From: Salinarchaeum sp. Harcht-Bsk1
Lineage (GTDB): Archaea; Halobacteriota; Halobacteria; Halobacteriales; Salinarchaeaceae
Length of the DNA: 64,000 bases
Assembly: GCF_000403645.1 (NCBI RefSeq)
Contig: NC_021313.1
Coordinates: 1,217,014 to 1,281,013, forward strand
Direction: 5' to 3'
Under the pieces are notes generated by a model. It made no database searches. It saw only the letters and a list, made by a program, of their open reading frames with translations, and was not told where the DNA came from. This document shows positions 17,632 through 27,205 of this stretch, piece after piece (position 1 is the first letter of the stretch; each line of letters begins with the position of its first letter). Both the position numbers and the translations under genes were made by a program.

Positions 17632-18756
17632 TCAGTCGTCGGCCTCGGAGTAGAGGCCGCTGGTTTCGTCCGAGTCGTCGGTGATCTGCGGACTCGACCA
17701 GTACTCGTGTGAGTCGTCCTCTCGGAAACACTTCGTCTCGTGGAGCTCCTCGGTGGAGTACTCCGGCGGCGTCTGCTCCATGCAGACCTGCCGCGCTTCC
17801 GGACAGCGCGTGTGGAACCGACAGCCCGGCGGCGGGTTCTGCGGGTCCGGGATGTCGATCTTGCGCACCGGCGGTTTCTCGCTGCCCTGGCTGCCGGGCG
17901 CGAGGTCCGGCGTCGCCCAGCGCAACACCTTGGTGTAGGGATGCTGGGGGTTGTTGATGATCTTCTCGGCGGGACCGATCTCGACGAGCTCGCCGAGGTA
18001 CATCACGCCGATGCGGCCGCCGCTGTGGGCCGCGAAGTAGCGCGCGTTCGACAGGTCGTGCGAGACGAACACGAACGACGTGTCGAACTTGTCCTGCAGA
18101 TCCAGCATGAGGTCCATCATCTCGACCCGAAGCGACACGTCGAGTGCGCTGACGGCCTCGTCGGCCAGGATCAGGTCCGGGTCCATCAGCAGGGCGCGAA
18201 CCAGCGCGACGCGCTGCTTCTCGCCGCCCGAGAGCTGGTGGGGATACCGACCGGCGTAGTCGTCCGGCGGCGTCATCCCGACCTCCTCGAGCATGGCGAG
18301 CACCTGCCCGCGGCGGTCGCCCGCGCTCATCTGGCTCTGCCAGCGCTTGAGCGGAGCTTCGAGAATCTTCATGACCCGGCGGTTCGGGTTCAGCGACGAA
18401 CCGGGGTCCTGGTGGATAATCTGCAGGGAACGCCGGATGTCCTTGTAGGGAATCTCGACGTCGCCCTTGCCGTCCTTGGCGTCCCAGATGTCCTGGCCGC
18501 GGTACTTGACGCTGCCACCCGTCGGGCGTTGTAGCCCGATGCAGGTCTTGCCGAGCGTCGTCTTCCCACAGCCGGACTCGCCGACCAGTGCGACGACGTC
18601 CTCCTCGAAGATATCGAGACTGACACCGTCGACTGCGCGAACGACGTCCGGATCGCTGAAGTCGAAGATACCCTGACTCTCCTCGAAGTGGACTTCGACG
18701 TCTTCCAGCGAGATGAGAGCCTCGTCACCGGTCTGTCGGGTGTTCTCTACGCTCAT
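17632..18756 (-). CDS. dppF: Peptide ABC transporter ATP-binding protein (DppF/OppF type)
   Basis: 374-aa nucleotide-binding subunit of the peptide transporter. Walker A is GESGCGKTT, the ABC signature LSGGEKQRVALVRALL, Walker B DLILADEAVSALD, and the switch region FVFVSHDLSNARYFA. The C-terminus has the oligopeptide/dipeptide extension with CRFHTRCPEA and C-rich spacing that may bind an iron-sulfur cluster, common in this subfamily. The start overlaps the stop of the upstream ATPase gene by 4 bp, so the two are translationally coupled. Confidence 0.93.
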   Translation of the reverse strand: MSVENTRQTGDEALISLEDVEVHFEESQGIFDFSDPDVVRAVDGVSLDIFEEDVVALVGESGCGKTTLGKTCIGLQRPTGGSVKYRGQDIWDAKDGKGDVEIPYKDIRRSLQIIHQDPGSSLNPNRRVMKILEAPLKRWQSQMSAGDRRGQVLAMLEEVGMTPPDDYAGRYPHQLSGGEKQRVALVRALLMDPDLILADEAVSALDVSLRVEMMDLMLDLQDKFDTSFVFVSHDLSNARYFAAHSGGRIGVMYLGELVEIGPAEKIINNPQHPYTKVLRWATPDLAPGSQGSEKPPVRKIDIPDPQNPPPGCRFHTRCPEARQVCMEQTPPEYSTEELHETKCFREDDSHEYWSSPQITDDSDETSGLYSEADD

Positions 18757-19835
18757 TGTGCTTCCTCCTCAGGGGTCGCTTGCTGTTGGTCGATGTTGAA
18801 CGGAATCGCCTCCGACGCGTCCTCCCAGTGGAAGCACTCCACTCTGTGGGTGTCGCTGACCTCGTGGAAGTCCGGAGCCTCCGCCGTGCACTGCTCGTCG
18901 GCGAGCGGGCACCGCGGGTGGTAGGAACAGCCCTCCGGCACGTTCACCGGGTCCGGCGCGGAACCGTCGATCGAACGCATCTCTGAGAGCGGCGCGTCGA
19001 GGTTCGGCGTTGAGTTCAGCAGTGCCCGCGTGTACGGGTGGGCCGCGTTTCGAAGGATCTCCTCCGTCGATCCCTTCTCGACGAGTTCGAAGGCGTACAT
19101 CACCGACATCCGATCCGCCAGCTCGGCGACGAGCGGCAGGTCGTGGGTGATGAACACCATCGTCAGGTCGTACTTGTCCTTGAGTCCCTGCAGCAGGGAG
19201 AGGATCGAACGCTGCATCAGCAGGTCGAGCGCGGCCGTCGGCTCGTCCATGACGAGCACGTCGGGCTCGAGCACGACCGACAGTGCGATGAGCGCCCGCT
19301 GTCGCATCCCGCCACTCAGCTCGTGGGGGTACGACTTGAGTACGCGTTCGGGGTCGAGGTAGAGGTCGGCCAGGAGCTGTCTGGCCCGGTCCATCCCCTC
19401 CTCTCGGTCGTAGTCGTGGGCCTCGAGCGTCTCGACGAAGTGGCCCTTGATCGACATCGTCGGGTTGAACGAACTCATCGCTCCCTGGAAGACCATCGAG
19501 ATGTCCTCCCAGCGAAGCTTTCGGAGCTCCTCGTCGCTCAGCCCCAGGACGTTCACCGGATCCCTGTCGTCGGGATAGTAGGTGATCTGGCCCGAGAGCA
19601 CGCCGGGATCGACGACCGCATCGAGCATCGCGGAGGCGAGCATGGACTTTCCGGAGCCACTCTCGCCGACGATGCCGAGGATCTCCCCGCGCTGGATGTC
19701 CAGGTCGACGTTGTCGAGCACGCGGGAGACCCCGCGACTCATCTCGAAGACGACCTCGGTGTTCCGGAGCTCGAGGATCGGATCCGACGTGTTGTGCATT
19801 GTCGTGTCCTCGGTGGATGTGTTGTGCGTGCTCAT
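18753..19835 (-). CDS. dppD: Peptide ABC transporter ATP-binding protein (DppD/OppD type)
   Basis: 360-aa ATPase partner of DppF. Walker A is GESGSGKSM, the signature LSGGMRQRALIALSVVL, Walker B DVLVMDEPTAALDLL, and the H-loop VFITHDLPLVAELA. The C-terminal CSYHPRCPLADEQC extension is typical of oligopeptide transporter ATPases. It begins one base after the permease stop at 19837 and overlaps dppF by 4 bp. Starts at 19835 (MSTHNTSTED); an internal ATG at M13 (MHNTSDPIL) is the alternative. Confidence 0.92.
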   Translation of the reverse strand: MSTHNTSTEDTTMHNTSDPILELRNTEVVFEMSRGVSRVLDNVDLDIQRGEILGIVGESGSGKSMLASAMLDAVVDPGVLSGQITYYPDDRDPVNVLGLSDEELRKLRWEDISMVFQGAMSSFNPTMSIKGHFVETLEAHDYDREEGMDRARQLLADLYLDPERVLKSYPHELSGGMRQRALIALSVVLEPDVLVMDEPTAALDLLMQRSILSLLQGLKDKYDLTMVFITHDLPLVAELADRMSVMYAFELVEKGSTEEILRNAAHPYTRALLNSTPNLDAPLSEMRSIDGSAPDPVNVPEGCSYHPRCPLADEQCTAEAPDFHEVSDTHRVECFHWEDASEAIPFNIDQQQATPEEEAQ

Positions 19836-19836
19836 C

Positions 19837-20931
19837 TTACATCATGGCGGGCTGGATCTCTTCGTCCTCGCCCTCCTCCTCCACGGTTTCACCTTCGTGT
19901 CGCGTGCGAACGCGCGGGTTGAAGAGTCGATCGGTTCCCTGCGAGAGCAGGATCAGACCGAACGACAGGACGACGATCGGTACCATCGGGACGAGGATCT
20001 GGTAGCGGGCTTCCGGAACGGTCAACGCGTTGCCGTTCGCACGGGCCCACTGCATCATCAGCCCCCAGTTCGCGATAGTCTCGAACGTCAGGAAGCCCAG
20101 GAAGAACAGCGCGACGCTGTCGTAGATCACTCGCCGTGCCGCGTAGACGAAGTTGACCATGATGTACGGCATCAGATTCGGCAAGATATCCTTCTGGATG
20201 ATCCTGGGCGTACTGACGCCCATCGTCCTGGACGCTTCGACGTAGGACTGTTCGCGAACCGAGAGCACCTGTGATTGGATCGTTCGGGCGAGCCCCGCCC
20301 AGACGTTGATCACGATCAGCGTGCCGATCACGTACGGCGACTGCGGGTCGATGACCGCGATCAGGACGATCACCAGCGGAAGGCCGGGGATCGACATCCC
20401 GATGTCGGTCAGGGTCATCAGCACCGTGTTCGTGGTGCCACCCTTGTAGCCCGCGACCGTGCCGACGATCGTCGCCATCGCGATCGAGAACACGCCGCCT
20501 GCGACGATCATCTTGAGCATGCGCGGCGTGCTCCAGATGACCGCGGATAGCAGGTCACGTCCACTGCCGTCGGTGCCGAGTGGCGTGTCCCAGTACGTGA
20601 ACGGCTGCCGCGAGTTGGGATAGCCGACCGCACACTCGCCACCCTTGCCCCCACTGCAGCCGTAGGAACTCGTCGGTTCGGCGAGCTCCCACGGTGAGAC
20701 GGGGCCGATGAGGGTGTTCAGGATGTCGATCCCGTTCCGGTGCGACATCACCAGCAGCGCGATGACCACGAAACTCCCGAGGATCACGATCCCGGTCTTC
20801 GTCCGCCAGTCCGACCAGGCGATCTTCGCGGGAGCGACCACGCCCTCGTAGAGGACTTCCTTGAACTGCTGGGCCGGGCCGACGTCGGTGGCCTCGGCGT
20901 CCTCGAACATGGCGTTGCCGCCGTCCGTCAT
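19837..20931 (-). CDS. dppC: Peptide ABC transporter permease (DppC/OppC type)
   Basis: Inner-membrane permease with a cytoplasmic N-terminus, a first helix (IVILGSFVVIALLVM), a periplasmic-side loop containing TYWDTPLGTDGSGRDLLSAVI, and the EAA loop (EASRTMGVSTPRIIQKDILPNL) that docks on the ATPases. The ATG at 20931 follows a GAGGT Shine-Dalgarno-like motif and lies after the dppB stop. An alternative ATG at 20964 would overlap dppB by 20 bp. The C-terminus is charged and acidic. Confidence 0.88.
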   Translation of the reverse strand: MTDGGNAMFEDAEATDVGPAQQFKEVLYEGVVAPAKIAWSDWRTKTGIVILGSFVVIALLVMSHRNGIDILNTLIGPVSPWELAEPTSSYGCSGGKGGECAVGYPNSRQPFTYWDTPLGTDGSGRDLLSAVIWSTPRMLKMIVAGGVFSIAMATIVGTVAGYKGGTTNTVLMTLTDIGMSIPGLPLVIVLIAVIDPQSPYVIGTLIVINVWAGLARTIQSQVLSVREQSYVEASRTMGVSTPRIIQKDILPNLMPYIMVNFVYAARRVIYDSVALFFLGFLTFETIANWGLMMQWARANGNALTVPEARYQILVPMVPIVVLSFGLILLSQGTDRLFNPRVRTRHEGETVEEEGEDEEIQPAMM

Positions 20932-20944
20932 GACCTCGTCTCGT

Positions 20945-21967
20945 TCAGTAGGCTTCACCTTCATCACCCGATTTGATCCGCGGATCCAGCCACCCGTAAC
21001 TCAGGTCGGCGAAGAACGTCGCGATAACGACGGTGATCGTAATCAGCAGGAACACCGACATCATCAGTGGGATGTCCCTGTTCTCGATGCCCCGGAACAT
21101 CCAGAAGCCGACCCCCTGATACTGGAAGATCTGCTCGAGAATGACCGACGCCCCGAGCATGAACCCGATCGAGATCAGGAGGCTGGTGTATAGCGGCAGG
21201 ACGGCGTTCCGACCGACGTACCGCAGTGCGATCCGACGGGACGGGAGTCCACGGAGCTCCGCGACCCGAACGTAGTCTTCACCCAGCGTCTGAATGCTGT
21301 TGCCTCGCATCGACAGCGCGAGGAGTCCGTACGCTGTGAGGATGTAGGACAGTGCAGGCAGTATTGCGTGCTGGAATGCCCCGACGACGAACGCGAGCGT
21401 GAATCCCGGATCCACGTCGGCCGGCAGCCGGTTCCGTACGGGGAACCAGTCGAGGATGAGGCCGTCTCCGTACCCGACGTAGATGATCAGGAGGATCCCT
21501 GCAACGTAGTAGGGAACGGAAGTCGTCACGATGCCGAGGACGGTGTTCGAGAGGTCGAAGATCGATCCCTCCTTGTATGCCATGATGGCACCGAGCATGA
21601 GAGAGAATCCGAACAGCCCGAACGTCGCGATGGACATCACGAACAGCGTCCACGGGACGGCGTCGGCCATCACCGAGTTCAGATTCTCACCGGCTTCGAT
21701 GGAGTACCCCAGGTTCTGTTCGATGATGAGGTTCTCCATGTACGTCAGGTACGACTCCCACAGCGGTGCGTCCGGATCGTACACCAGCTGGTTCTCGATG
21801 CTCTGTCGAACCTGCTCGGGGTTCGCGTTGGGACGGTTCCTCAGAACCTGGTCGACGTATCGCTGGACCATGTTCCCCGGCATCTGCTGCACGAGGATGA
21901 ACGCCAGCGTCACGACTGACCAGAGCGTAAACAGCGCCTGCCCGGTCCGTTTTACGTACCAGTTCAT
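20945..21967 (-). CDS. dppB: Peptide ABC transporter permease (DppB/OppB type)
   Basis: 340-aa permease with an N-terminal helix (GQALFTLWSVVTLAFILVQ), the MPGNMVQRYV loop usual for DppB, five to six helices in all, and the EAA motif region VRVAELRGLPSRRIALRYVGRNAVLP. It pairs with DppC to form the translocation pore. It lies 25 bp downstream of the binding-protein gene and upstream of dppC in a five-gene operon. Confidence 0.92.
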   Translation of the reverse strand: MNWYVKRTGQALFTLWSVVTLAFILVQQMPGNMVQRYVDQVLRNRPNANPEQVRQSIENQLVYDPDAPLWESYLTYMENLIIEQNLGYSIEAGENLNSVMADAVPWTLFVMSIATFGLFGFSLMLGAIMAYKEGSIFDLSNTVLGIVTTSVPYYVAGILLIIYVGYGDGLILDWFPVRNRLPADVDPGFTLAFVVGAFQHAILPALSYILTAYGLLALSMRGNSIQTLGEDYVRVAELRGLPSRRIALRYVGRNAVLPLYTSLLISIGFMLGASVILEQIFQYQGVGFWMFRGIENRDIPLMMSVFLLITITVVIATFFADLSYGWLDPRIKSGDEGEAY

Positions 21968-21992
21968 AAAGAATGAAAACGCTCTGCGGCGG

Positions 21993-23861
21993 TTATTCCG
22001 GCTTTGCCTTCAGCAGGCCGGGGGTGTCCTCTTCCGTGGCGTCCTCGAGCTTCTCGTCCAGCTTCGGCAGCCACCAGAGCGGCCAGAAGGCGTTGAAGTG
22101 CTTCGAGGACTCCGGAATCGAGAACTTCCGGGTGTTGATGAAGGACTGCTCGTACTTCTCCATCATGTAGAAGACGGGCACGTCCTTGTTGACGACGAGT
22201 GCGAGCTGCCGGATCAGCTCTTCCTGCTCCGCCTCGTCGGTTGCAGTCGACAGGGCGTCGAGGGTGTCGTCGATGTTGACGGTGCCGACCTCGGGGAGCT
22301 CGACCTCGTCCTTCGTGTACCCTGCGAAGTGACCCTCGGGGTCACGCAGCACGTTCCGGAGGATGTACCGGAACCCGAAGTACGGCAGGTTCTGACGGGG
22401 CTGCCCACCGGGGGTGTGCTGGTCGACGCCGAGCGGGAACTCCTCGCCCAGCTGGTTGATGTAGCCACCGGGACCGCCCGAACGGGCGTCACTGGAGGCG
22501 TTCCAGCCGGCGTTGTTGAGCTGGTCGATGGCGGACTGCGCCGCGACGGCCCAGTCGGACCAGCCGGACGGGAACGCGATGGTAGCGTCGATGTCACCGA
22601 AGGAGTAGCCTGCCTCGCTCAGCAGGGACTCGGCCTGGTCGAGGTCGAGGTCGTAGACGTTGAAGCCCTCGGGCTCCTTGTCGCCGAGGTAGGAGTCCAC
22701 GGACGCCCACGTGAGCCCAGTCGGGGCCGGGTGGTGGCTGACCTTCGTGGTCTCACCGACGTTCTGGATGATCGAACCGCGGTCCAGCGAGTAGTAGAAG
22801 GCCTGCCGGACGTTGCGCTCGCTGAACGGACCGTCACCGTGCCACGGCCAGATCGCCATCCCGAAGTTGCCGGGGATCTGGAACTGGCTCCAGGTGTCCG
22901 GGAAGTTCTCGAGCGTCCCGGGCTTCACGAACATGCTGTGAATCCCGTCGACCTCGTTGGCGATCATGGACTGGTGGGCTGCGTTGTTGGAGGACCGGTA
23001 CTCCATCTTGTAGCCATTCCAGTTGTAGTGATCCGCGAGGAAGTGGTCCTCGTAGTCGTCGAGGCCGTCGCGAGGTCGCGTCCGGTTGTAGTTGGACGTC
23101 GCCTCGGTGAGCGCAATCGGTCCGGACGGGTCGGGCGTGTTGACTTCGACTTCGGCCGGCGACTCGTTGTCCTCCTCCCCCGACCAGATGGACGGGGCGT
23201 AGGCCGCAACCTTGGGCAGGACCGAGTAGGTGACGAAGGACGGGCGGGTACCCTCGGCGTACTCGATGCGGAGCTCCGTGTCGCTCGCGGCGTTGACGCC
23301 ACCGTCGACGATGAAGTCCCAGGCAGCGTCGTTGGCATTCTTCTGGATTTCGAGCTGGAGCTTGAGGTCCTCGGCAGTGACGGTCTCACCACTGGTGCCC
23401 CAGGTGAACTGGTCGGAGACGGTGAGCACGAACTCGTTCCCGTCGTGCTCCCAGTCCGTGACGAGGTGGGGCACCCACTCGTCGAGGCCGTTCAGGTACT
23501 TGACCCACGGCGCGAACAGGCCGAACTGGTCGTGCGGGATGAACCAGCCGACGAGGGGGTTGTACTGGAACTGGTCCGGAGTGAACGACCCCGAGAACGT
23601 GACGAACCAGCGGTTCGTGTCGGGGTAGGTCGGTCCACTGCTGGAACCGTCGGAGTCGTCACCGCCGGTGTCGTCGCCACCGGTGTCGGATCCGGAGTCG
23701 CCACCGTCGGACGAACCAGAGTCACTGTCACTGTCATCACCGTCTCCGTCGCCACCGATACAGCCGGCGACGGCTGCCGCTCCTGTGGTGCCAGCGAGCG
23801 ATACGAATTTCCGTCGGGAGACCACGTCGCTATAGTCCCCACTTGAATGGCTATCTGCCAT
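21993..23861 (-). CDS. dppA: Peptide ABC transporter substrate-binding lipoprotein (DppA/OppA type, SBP_bac_5)
   Basis: 622-aa binding protein that starts the operon. A twin-arginine motif (RRKFVS, R16-R17) and lipobox AGC with Cys34 show Tat export and lipid anchoring. A low-complexity DSDSGSSDGGDSG/TGGDD linker of about 40 residues follows. The mature domain has SBP_bac_5 features: DQFTWGTSGETVTAEDLKLQ, then the FSERNVRQAFYYSLDRGSI segment. A TATA-like TTTATGTATG near 23889-23899 predicts a nearly leaderless mRNA. Substrate may be peptides, but other oligomers are possible for this family. Confidence 0.92.
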   Translation of the reverse strand: MADSHSSGDYSDVVSRRKFVSLAGTTGAAAVAGCIGGDGDGDDSDSDSGSSDGGDSGSDTGGDDTGGDDSDGSSSGPTYPDTNRWFVTFSGSFTPDQFQYNPLVGWFIPHDQFGLFAPWVKYLNGLDEWVPHLVTDWEHDGNEFVLTVSDQFTWGTSGETVTAEDLKLQLEIQKNANDAAWDFIVDGGVNAASDTELRIEYAEGTRPSFVTYSVLPKVAAYAPSIWSGEEDNESPAEVEVNTPDPSGPIALTEATSNYNRTRPRDGLDDYEDHFLADHYNWNGYKMEYRSSNNAAHQSMIANEVDGIHSMFVKPGTLENFPDTWSQFQIPGNFGMAIWPWHGDGPFSERNVRQAFYYSLDRGSIIQNVGETTKVSHHPAPTGLTWASVDSYLGDKEPEGFNVYDLDLDQAESLLSEAGYSFGDIDATIAFPSGWSDWAVAAQSAIDQLNNAGWNASSDARSGGPGGYINQLGEEFPLGVDQHTPGGQPRQNLPYFGFRYILRNVLRDPEGHFAGYTKDEVELPEVGTVNIDDTLDALSTATDEAEQEELIRQLALVVNKDVPVFYMMEKYEQSFINTRKFSIPESSKHFNAFWPLWWLPKLDEKLEDATEEDTPGLLKAKPE

Positions 23862-24231
23862 ACGGTCACTCAGTCATGGTTACACATACATAAATGTTTC
23901 ATATGTCGGGATGCGGTCGCATGCGACCGGGAAAGTGACGGGATACCGCTGCTCGGATCGTCGGCCAGAACGAGGGGCTACCGTCGAAGCGGCCCGGGAA
24001 AAATCGACGGATGGCAGCGGGGTAAATGCGACATTCGAGCGATCGATGGGCGATTCGTCGGGGCGTCGCATCCCCGTTGGATATAAAATCGCTCGTGAGC
24101 GAGTAAATCTGGCAGCGTTCAAATTTATCGACGCCGTAGCAGTCGATCGTCCGAACGCGAGTCCGTCGACTGTTCGTAAACGATACGACGACGACCTCCA
24201 ATCGGCGAAAAACCACTCGCGAACGATCGCG
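23862..24231. other. Intergenic region between HEAT-protein and peptide-transporter genes
   Basis: 370 bp. The first 40 bp hold the transporter promoter (AT-rich, read on the minus strand). The rest is moderately AT-rich with no supported ORF, tRNA or repeat. Confidence 0.5.
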
Positions 24232-25182
24232 CTAGTCCTGCGCTTCGAGGAAGTCGGCCGTCTCGGCCGCGAGGTCCTGCAGTTCCTCGGTCAGTTCCGG
24301 ATCGTCCGATGCTGCAAGCTCCCGGAGGGGATCGGCCGCTTCGGTGGCCCCCGCGTGCCCGAGGGCCTGGATTGCGTGCGCACGAATGGAATTGACTTGC
24401 GTCTGGGTGACCTCGATCAGATCGTCGACGACCGGATCGACGGCGTCCGGATCGTGCTGGGCGATGTTCGCGATCGTGTCTATCGTCGCTGCCTGTGCGA
24501 TCGGCGGGTCGGTGAAGAGGGCCGGTGTAAGGTCCTCGATGCGAGGTGCAACGGCCTCGGGGGCACGTTCACTTACTTCGACGAGGGAGTTCGCCGCGAT
24601 CTCCCTGATACCGAAGCTCCTGGCGACGTCGGCGCGGGCCTGCTGGGCGCGTGACTGGAGCCGGTCCTCCGTCTTCGCACGCTCCTCGTTGTCCATGCGC
24701 TCGTAGTCCTCTTCGGTCGGCACGGACGCGTCCTGTGGATCGTTGACCACGTCGATCAGCTGATCGGCCTCGGAGACGAAGTCCTCCGGGAACTCGGCGA
24801 GGAGTGGAGCGAGCGTCCGGCCGGCGCGATACCCCGTCAGCGGCGGAATCTGATCGAGCATCTCGATCAGCCGTGGAATGGCGGGACGAACCTCCTCGGG
24901 GTACTCGTTGGCGATGCGAGAGAGGACCTGGGCCGCGGAGCTTTCCGCGACCGGGAAGCCGTCGTTCAGCGACTCGATGAACTCGTCGGTGTACTCGACG
25001 ACCATGTCGGCGTCGTAATCGGCGACGCGGCCGAGGGCCATGAGCGCCTCGTTGCGTGCCTGGCCCTCGTCGGCGTCGAGAACCTCGACGAGTGCTTCCA
25101 CGTCGACCTGCCCCGGTCGCTCCCGGGCTGTGGTGAGAATCTGTTCGTCCTCGGGGGGTTCGGGGGGCGATTGTTCGGTCAT
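24232..25182 (-). CDS. HEAT-repeat protein, unknown function
   Basis: 316-aa acidic all-alpha protein with repeated paired helices of about 35-40 residues. Examples are DEGQARNEALMALGRVADYD, then AESSAAQVLSRIANEYPEEV, a RIEDLTPALFTDPPIAQAA segment and VNSIRAHAIQALGHAGATEA. This is the HEAT/PBS-lyase-like solenoid pattern, usually a protein-binding scaffold. No signal peptide is present, so it is cytoplasmic. It is the only gene of its transcription unit. Confidence 0.7.
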   Translation of the reverse strand: MTEQSPPEPPEDEQILTTARERPGQVDVEALVEVLDADEGQARNEALMALGRVADYDADMVVEYTDEFIESLNDGFPVAESSAAQVLSRIANEYPEEVRPAIPRLIEMLDQIPPLTGYRAGRTLAPLLAEFPEDFVSEADQLIDVVNDPQDASVPTEEDYERMDNEERAKTEDRLQSRAQQARADVARSFGIREIAANSLVEVSERAPEAVAPRIEDLTPALFTDPPIAQAATIDTIANIAQHDPDAVDPVVDDLIEVTQTQVNSIRAHAIQALGHAGATEAADPLRELAASDDPELTEELQDLAAETADFLEAQD

Positions 25183-25398
25183 GGATAGTGTGGAACGTGC
25201 ACACGCTGAAGTACCTCACGGTTCCGTAGCTCCGGCCTATATCAGCCGGTGTCGACGGTTTCGAGCATCGGACGGCCGAAACGTGATGGCCTCGGTCCCC
25301 ACGTGCGTATCGACCCGCGATAGGCCACTGTCGCGTCGCCCGTTACGGCCCCTGCTGGCGTCCGACACACTTATTCACGGGAGGAAGATTGATGAGGT

Positions 25399-27078
25399 AT
25401 GCGCGTCGGGACCGGGGTCGCAGTGCTCTTCCTCGTCGTACTCACGGCCGGCTGTATCGTGAGCGTCGCGCCGGCGACCGACTCGCCGCCGCCCAGCGAG
25501 ACCGAGCTCGCATTCACCGAAGTCTCCGAGGAAGTAGGACTGTCCTACGCCTCAGTCGAAGGCGGCGCCGGGAACGGAAACGACGGGATCTACGTGGGCA
25601 ATCTCGACGGCGACCTCCGACAGGACGTCTTCGTGATCGGTGGGGAGCAACCTGCGCTCTACCGGAACACCGAGGACGGTCTCGAACGGTCGGACGCCCT
25701 GCCCAACGTGACGCGACTGACCGAGGACGGGGCCGGACGAATCCAGAGCGCCCTCTGGCTGGAGGACGACGGCGACGGCTACGACGAACTGCTGCTCTTC
25801 CCCCGGAACGGGACGGCGGTCTACCTCGACAACGAGGAGGGGCAGCTGGTGCACGAGAACGCTGGTTTCGAAACGCGGTACACGAATCCCGTCGGTGCCT
25901 CGACCGCCGACTACGACGGTGACGGCTGTCTCGACGTGTTCGTCGCCCAGTACGGGCTCTGGTACGATGGCAGTCCGGCAGGCTGGCACGGCGAAGACTG
26001 GCAGGAAGACAACGGGAACCCCAACGTCCTCTACCGGGGGAGCTGTGGCGACGGCTTCGAGCGTGCGACCGACGCGGGAATCGGCCCCGACGGCCGCGGC
26101 CCGCACTGGACGCTGGCGACTAGCTTCGTCGACCTCACCGGTGACGGCCATCCGGACATCCACGCCGCGAACGACTACTTCAACGACACGCTGTACGTGA
26201 ACGATGGCGACGGCACCTTCACCAAGCGAACGATGGCCGGCGTCACGGATCGCAACGGGATGTCCTCGGAGATCGCGGACCTGCAGGGCGACGGCCGACC
26301 GGAGATCTTCGTCACGAACATCTTCTTCCCCGAAGAGCGGATCGTGGAACTGCCAGCCATGGAGCGACGGCTGTTCAGCAACTTCCTCAACAACAGGCTC
26401 GGGAAGCGCCTCCAGGGCAACAACATTCTCGTCGCCAACGGATCGAGCTACGACGGCGTCGGCCGCGAGGTCGGCATCGCCGAAGGCGGCTGGGGCTGGG
26501 GTACCGTGGTCGCGGACCTCGACAGCGACGGCGAGCAGGACGCCTTCCACAGCACCCAGACCGTCGTCACCTTCGACGACGACGAACCGGTCTACCCGCT
26601 GCCCGGCGTCTGGGTGCAGCAGGACGGCCAGTTCTACCGACAGGACGCCGACGAAATCGGCCTCGAGGTTGCCAACGGTCGCGGCGTCGGACAGATCGAC
26701 TACGACGTGGACGGCGACGTCGACGTCGGCGTCGCGACGTACGACGAGTCCTACCGCCTCTATCGAAACGACGGCGAGCAGGGGGCCTCACTGCAGGTCC
26801 TGGTCGGCGCGGGGGAGGAGCGAACGGCCGTCGGGGCAACCGTGTACGCGACCGTCGACGGCGACACCCAGCACTACTTCGCCAACGGTCGCACGGACTT
26901 CCAGTCACAGGACAGCCCCGTGATCCACGTCGGGACCGGCAGCGATTCCGTCGTCGAGGAACTCCGGATCGTCTGGCCAGACGGGACCGAACGGACGTTC
27001 GAAGACGTCGAGACGGGACAGCGGATCCGCGTCACGCCCGCCGGGATCCAGGAGCGACTCGCCTACGACGACGAGTAA
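25399..27078 (+). CDS. CRTAC1-like lipoprotein with FG-GAP/VCBS repeats and UnbV domain
   Basis: 559-aa surface lipoprotein. Signal residues 1-18 end in lipobox TAGC (Cys19). The body is a beta-propeller of FG-GAP repeats with calcium-binding loops DYDGDGCLDVF, DLTGDGHPDIH, DLQGDGRPEIF, DLDSDGEQDAF and DYDVDGDVDVG. The last 100 residues match the ASPIC/UnbV domain (VGATVYATVDGDTQHYFANG, then RIVWPDGTERTFEDV). Such proteins are exported, calcium-dependent adhesion or scaffold proteins. It is convergent to a Tat-exported peroxidase-like gene. Confidence 0.88.
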   Translation: MRVGTGVAVLFLVVLTAGCIVSVAPATDSPPPSETELAFTEVSEEVGLSYASVEGGAGNGNDGIYVGNLDGDLRQDVFVIGGEQPALYRNTEDGLERSDALPNVTRLTEDGAGRIQSALWLEDDGDGYDELLLFPRNGTAVYLDNEEGQLVHENAGFETRYTNPVGASTADYDGDGCLDVFVAQYGLWYDGSPAGWHGEDWQEDNGNPNVLYRGSCGDGFERATDAGIGPDGRGPHWTLATSFVDLTGDGHPDIHAANDYFNDTLYVNDGDGTFTKRTMAGVTDRNGMSSEIADLQGDGRPEIFVTNIFFPEERIVELPAMERRLFSNFLNNRLGKRLQGNNILVANGSSYDGVGREVGIAEGGWGWGTVVADLDSDGEQDAFHSTQTVVTFDDDEPVYPLPGVWVQQDGQFYRQDADEIGLEVANGRGVGQIDYDVDGDVDVGVATYDESYRLYRNDGEQGASLQVLVGAGEERTAVGATVYATVDGDTQHYFANGRTDFQSQDSPVIHVGTGSDSVVEELRIVWPDGTERTFEDVETGQRIRVTPAGIQERLAYDDE

Positions 27079-27205
27079 GCCGGGGCAACGCTCTCCGCTG
27101 TCCGGCGCGAGAAACGGTGCCTTCCGGCCAGGCGAACCGTGCAGTCTGCTATGCAACTCGCGCTCCCCAGCAGCACGATCGGCGGCTCCTCGAGTGCCGC
27201 GACGA

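Noticed and set aside
23872..23883. Three-codon ORF (MTE) just before the peptide-binding-protein gene
   Set aside because: The TATA position predicts transcription starting at or after it, so it is probably not transcribed as a leader.
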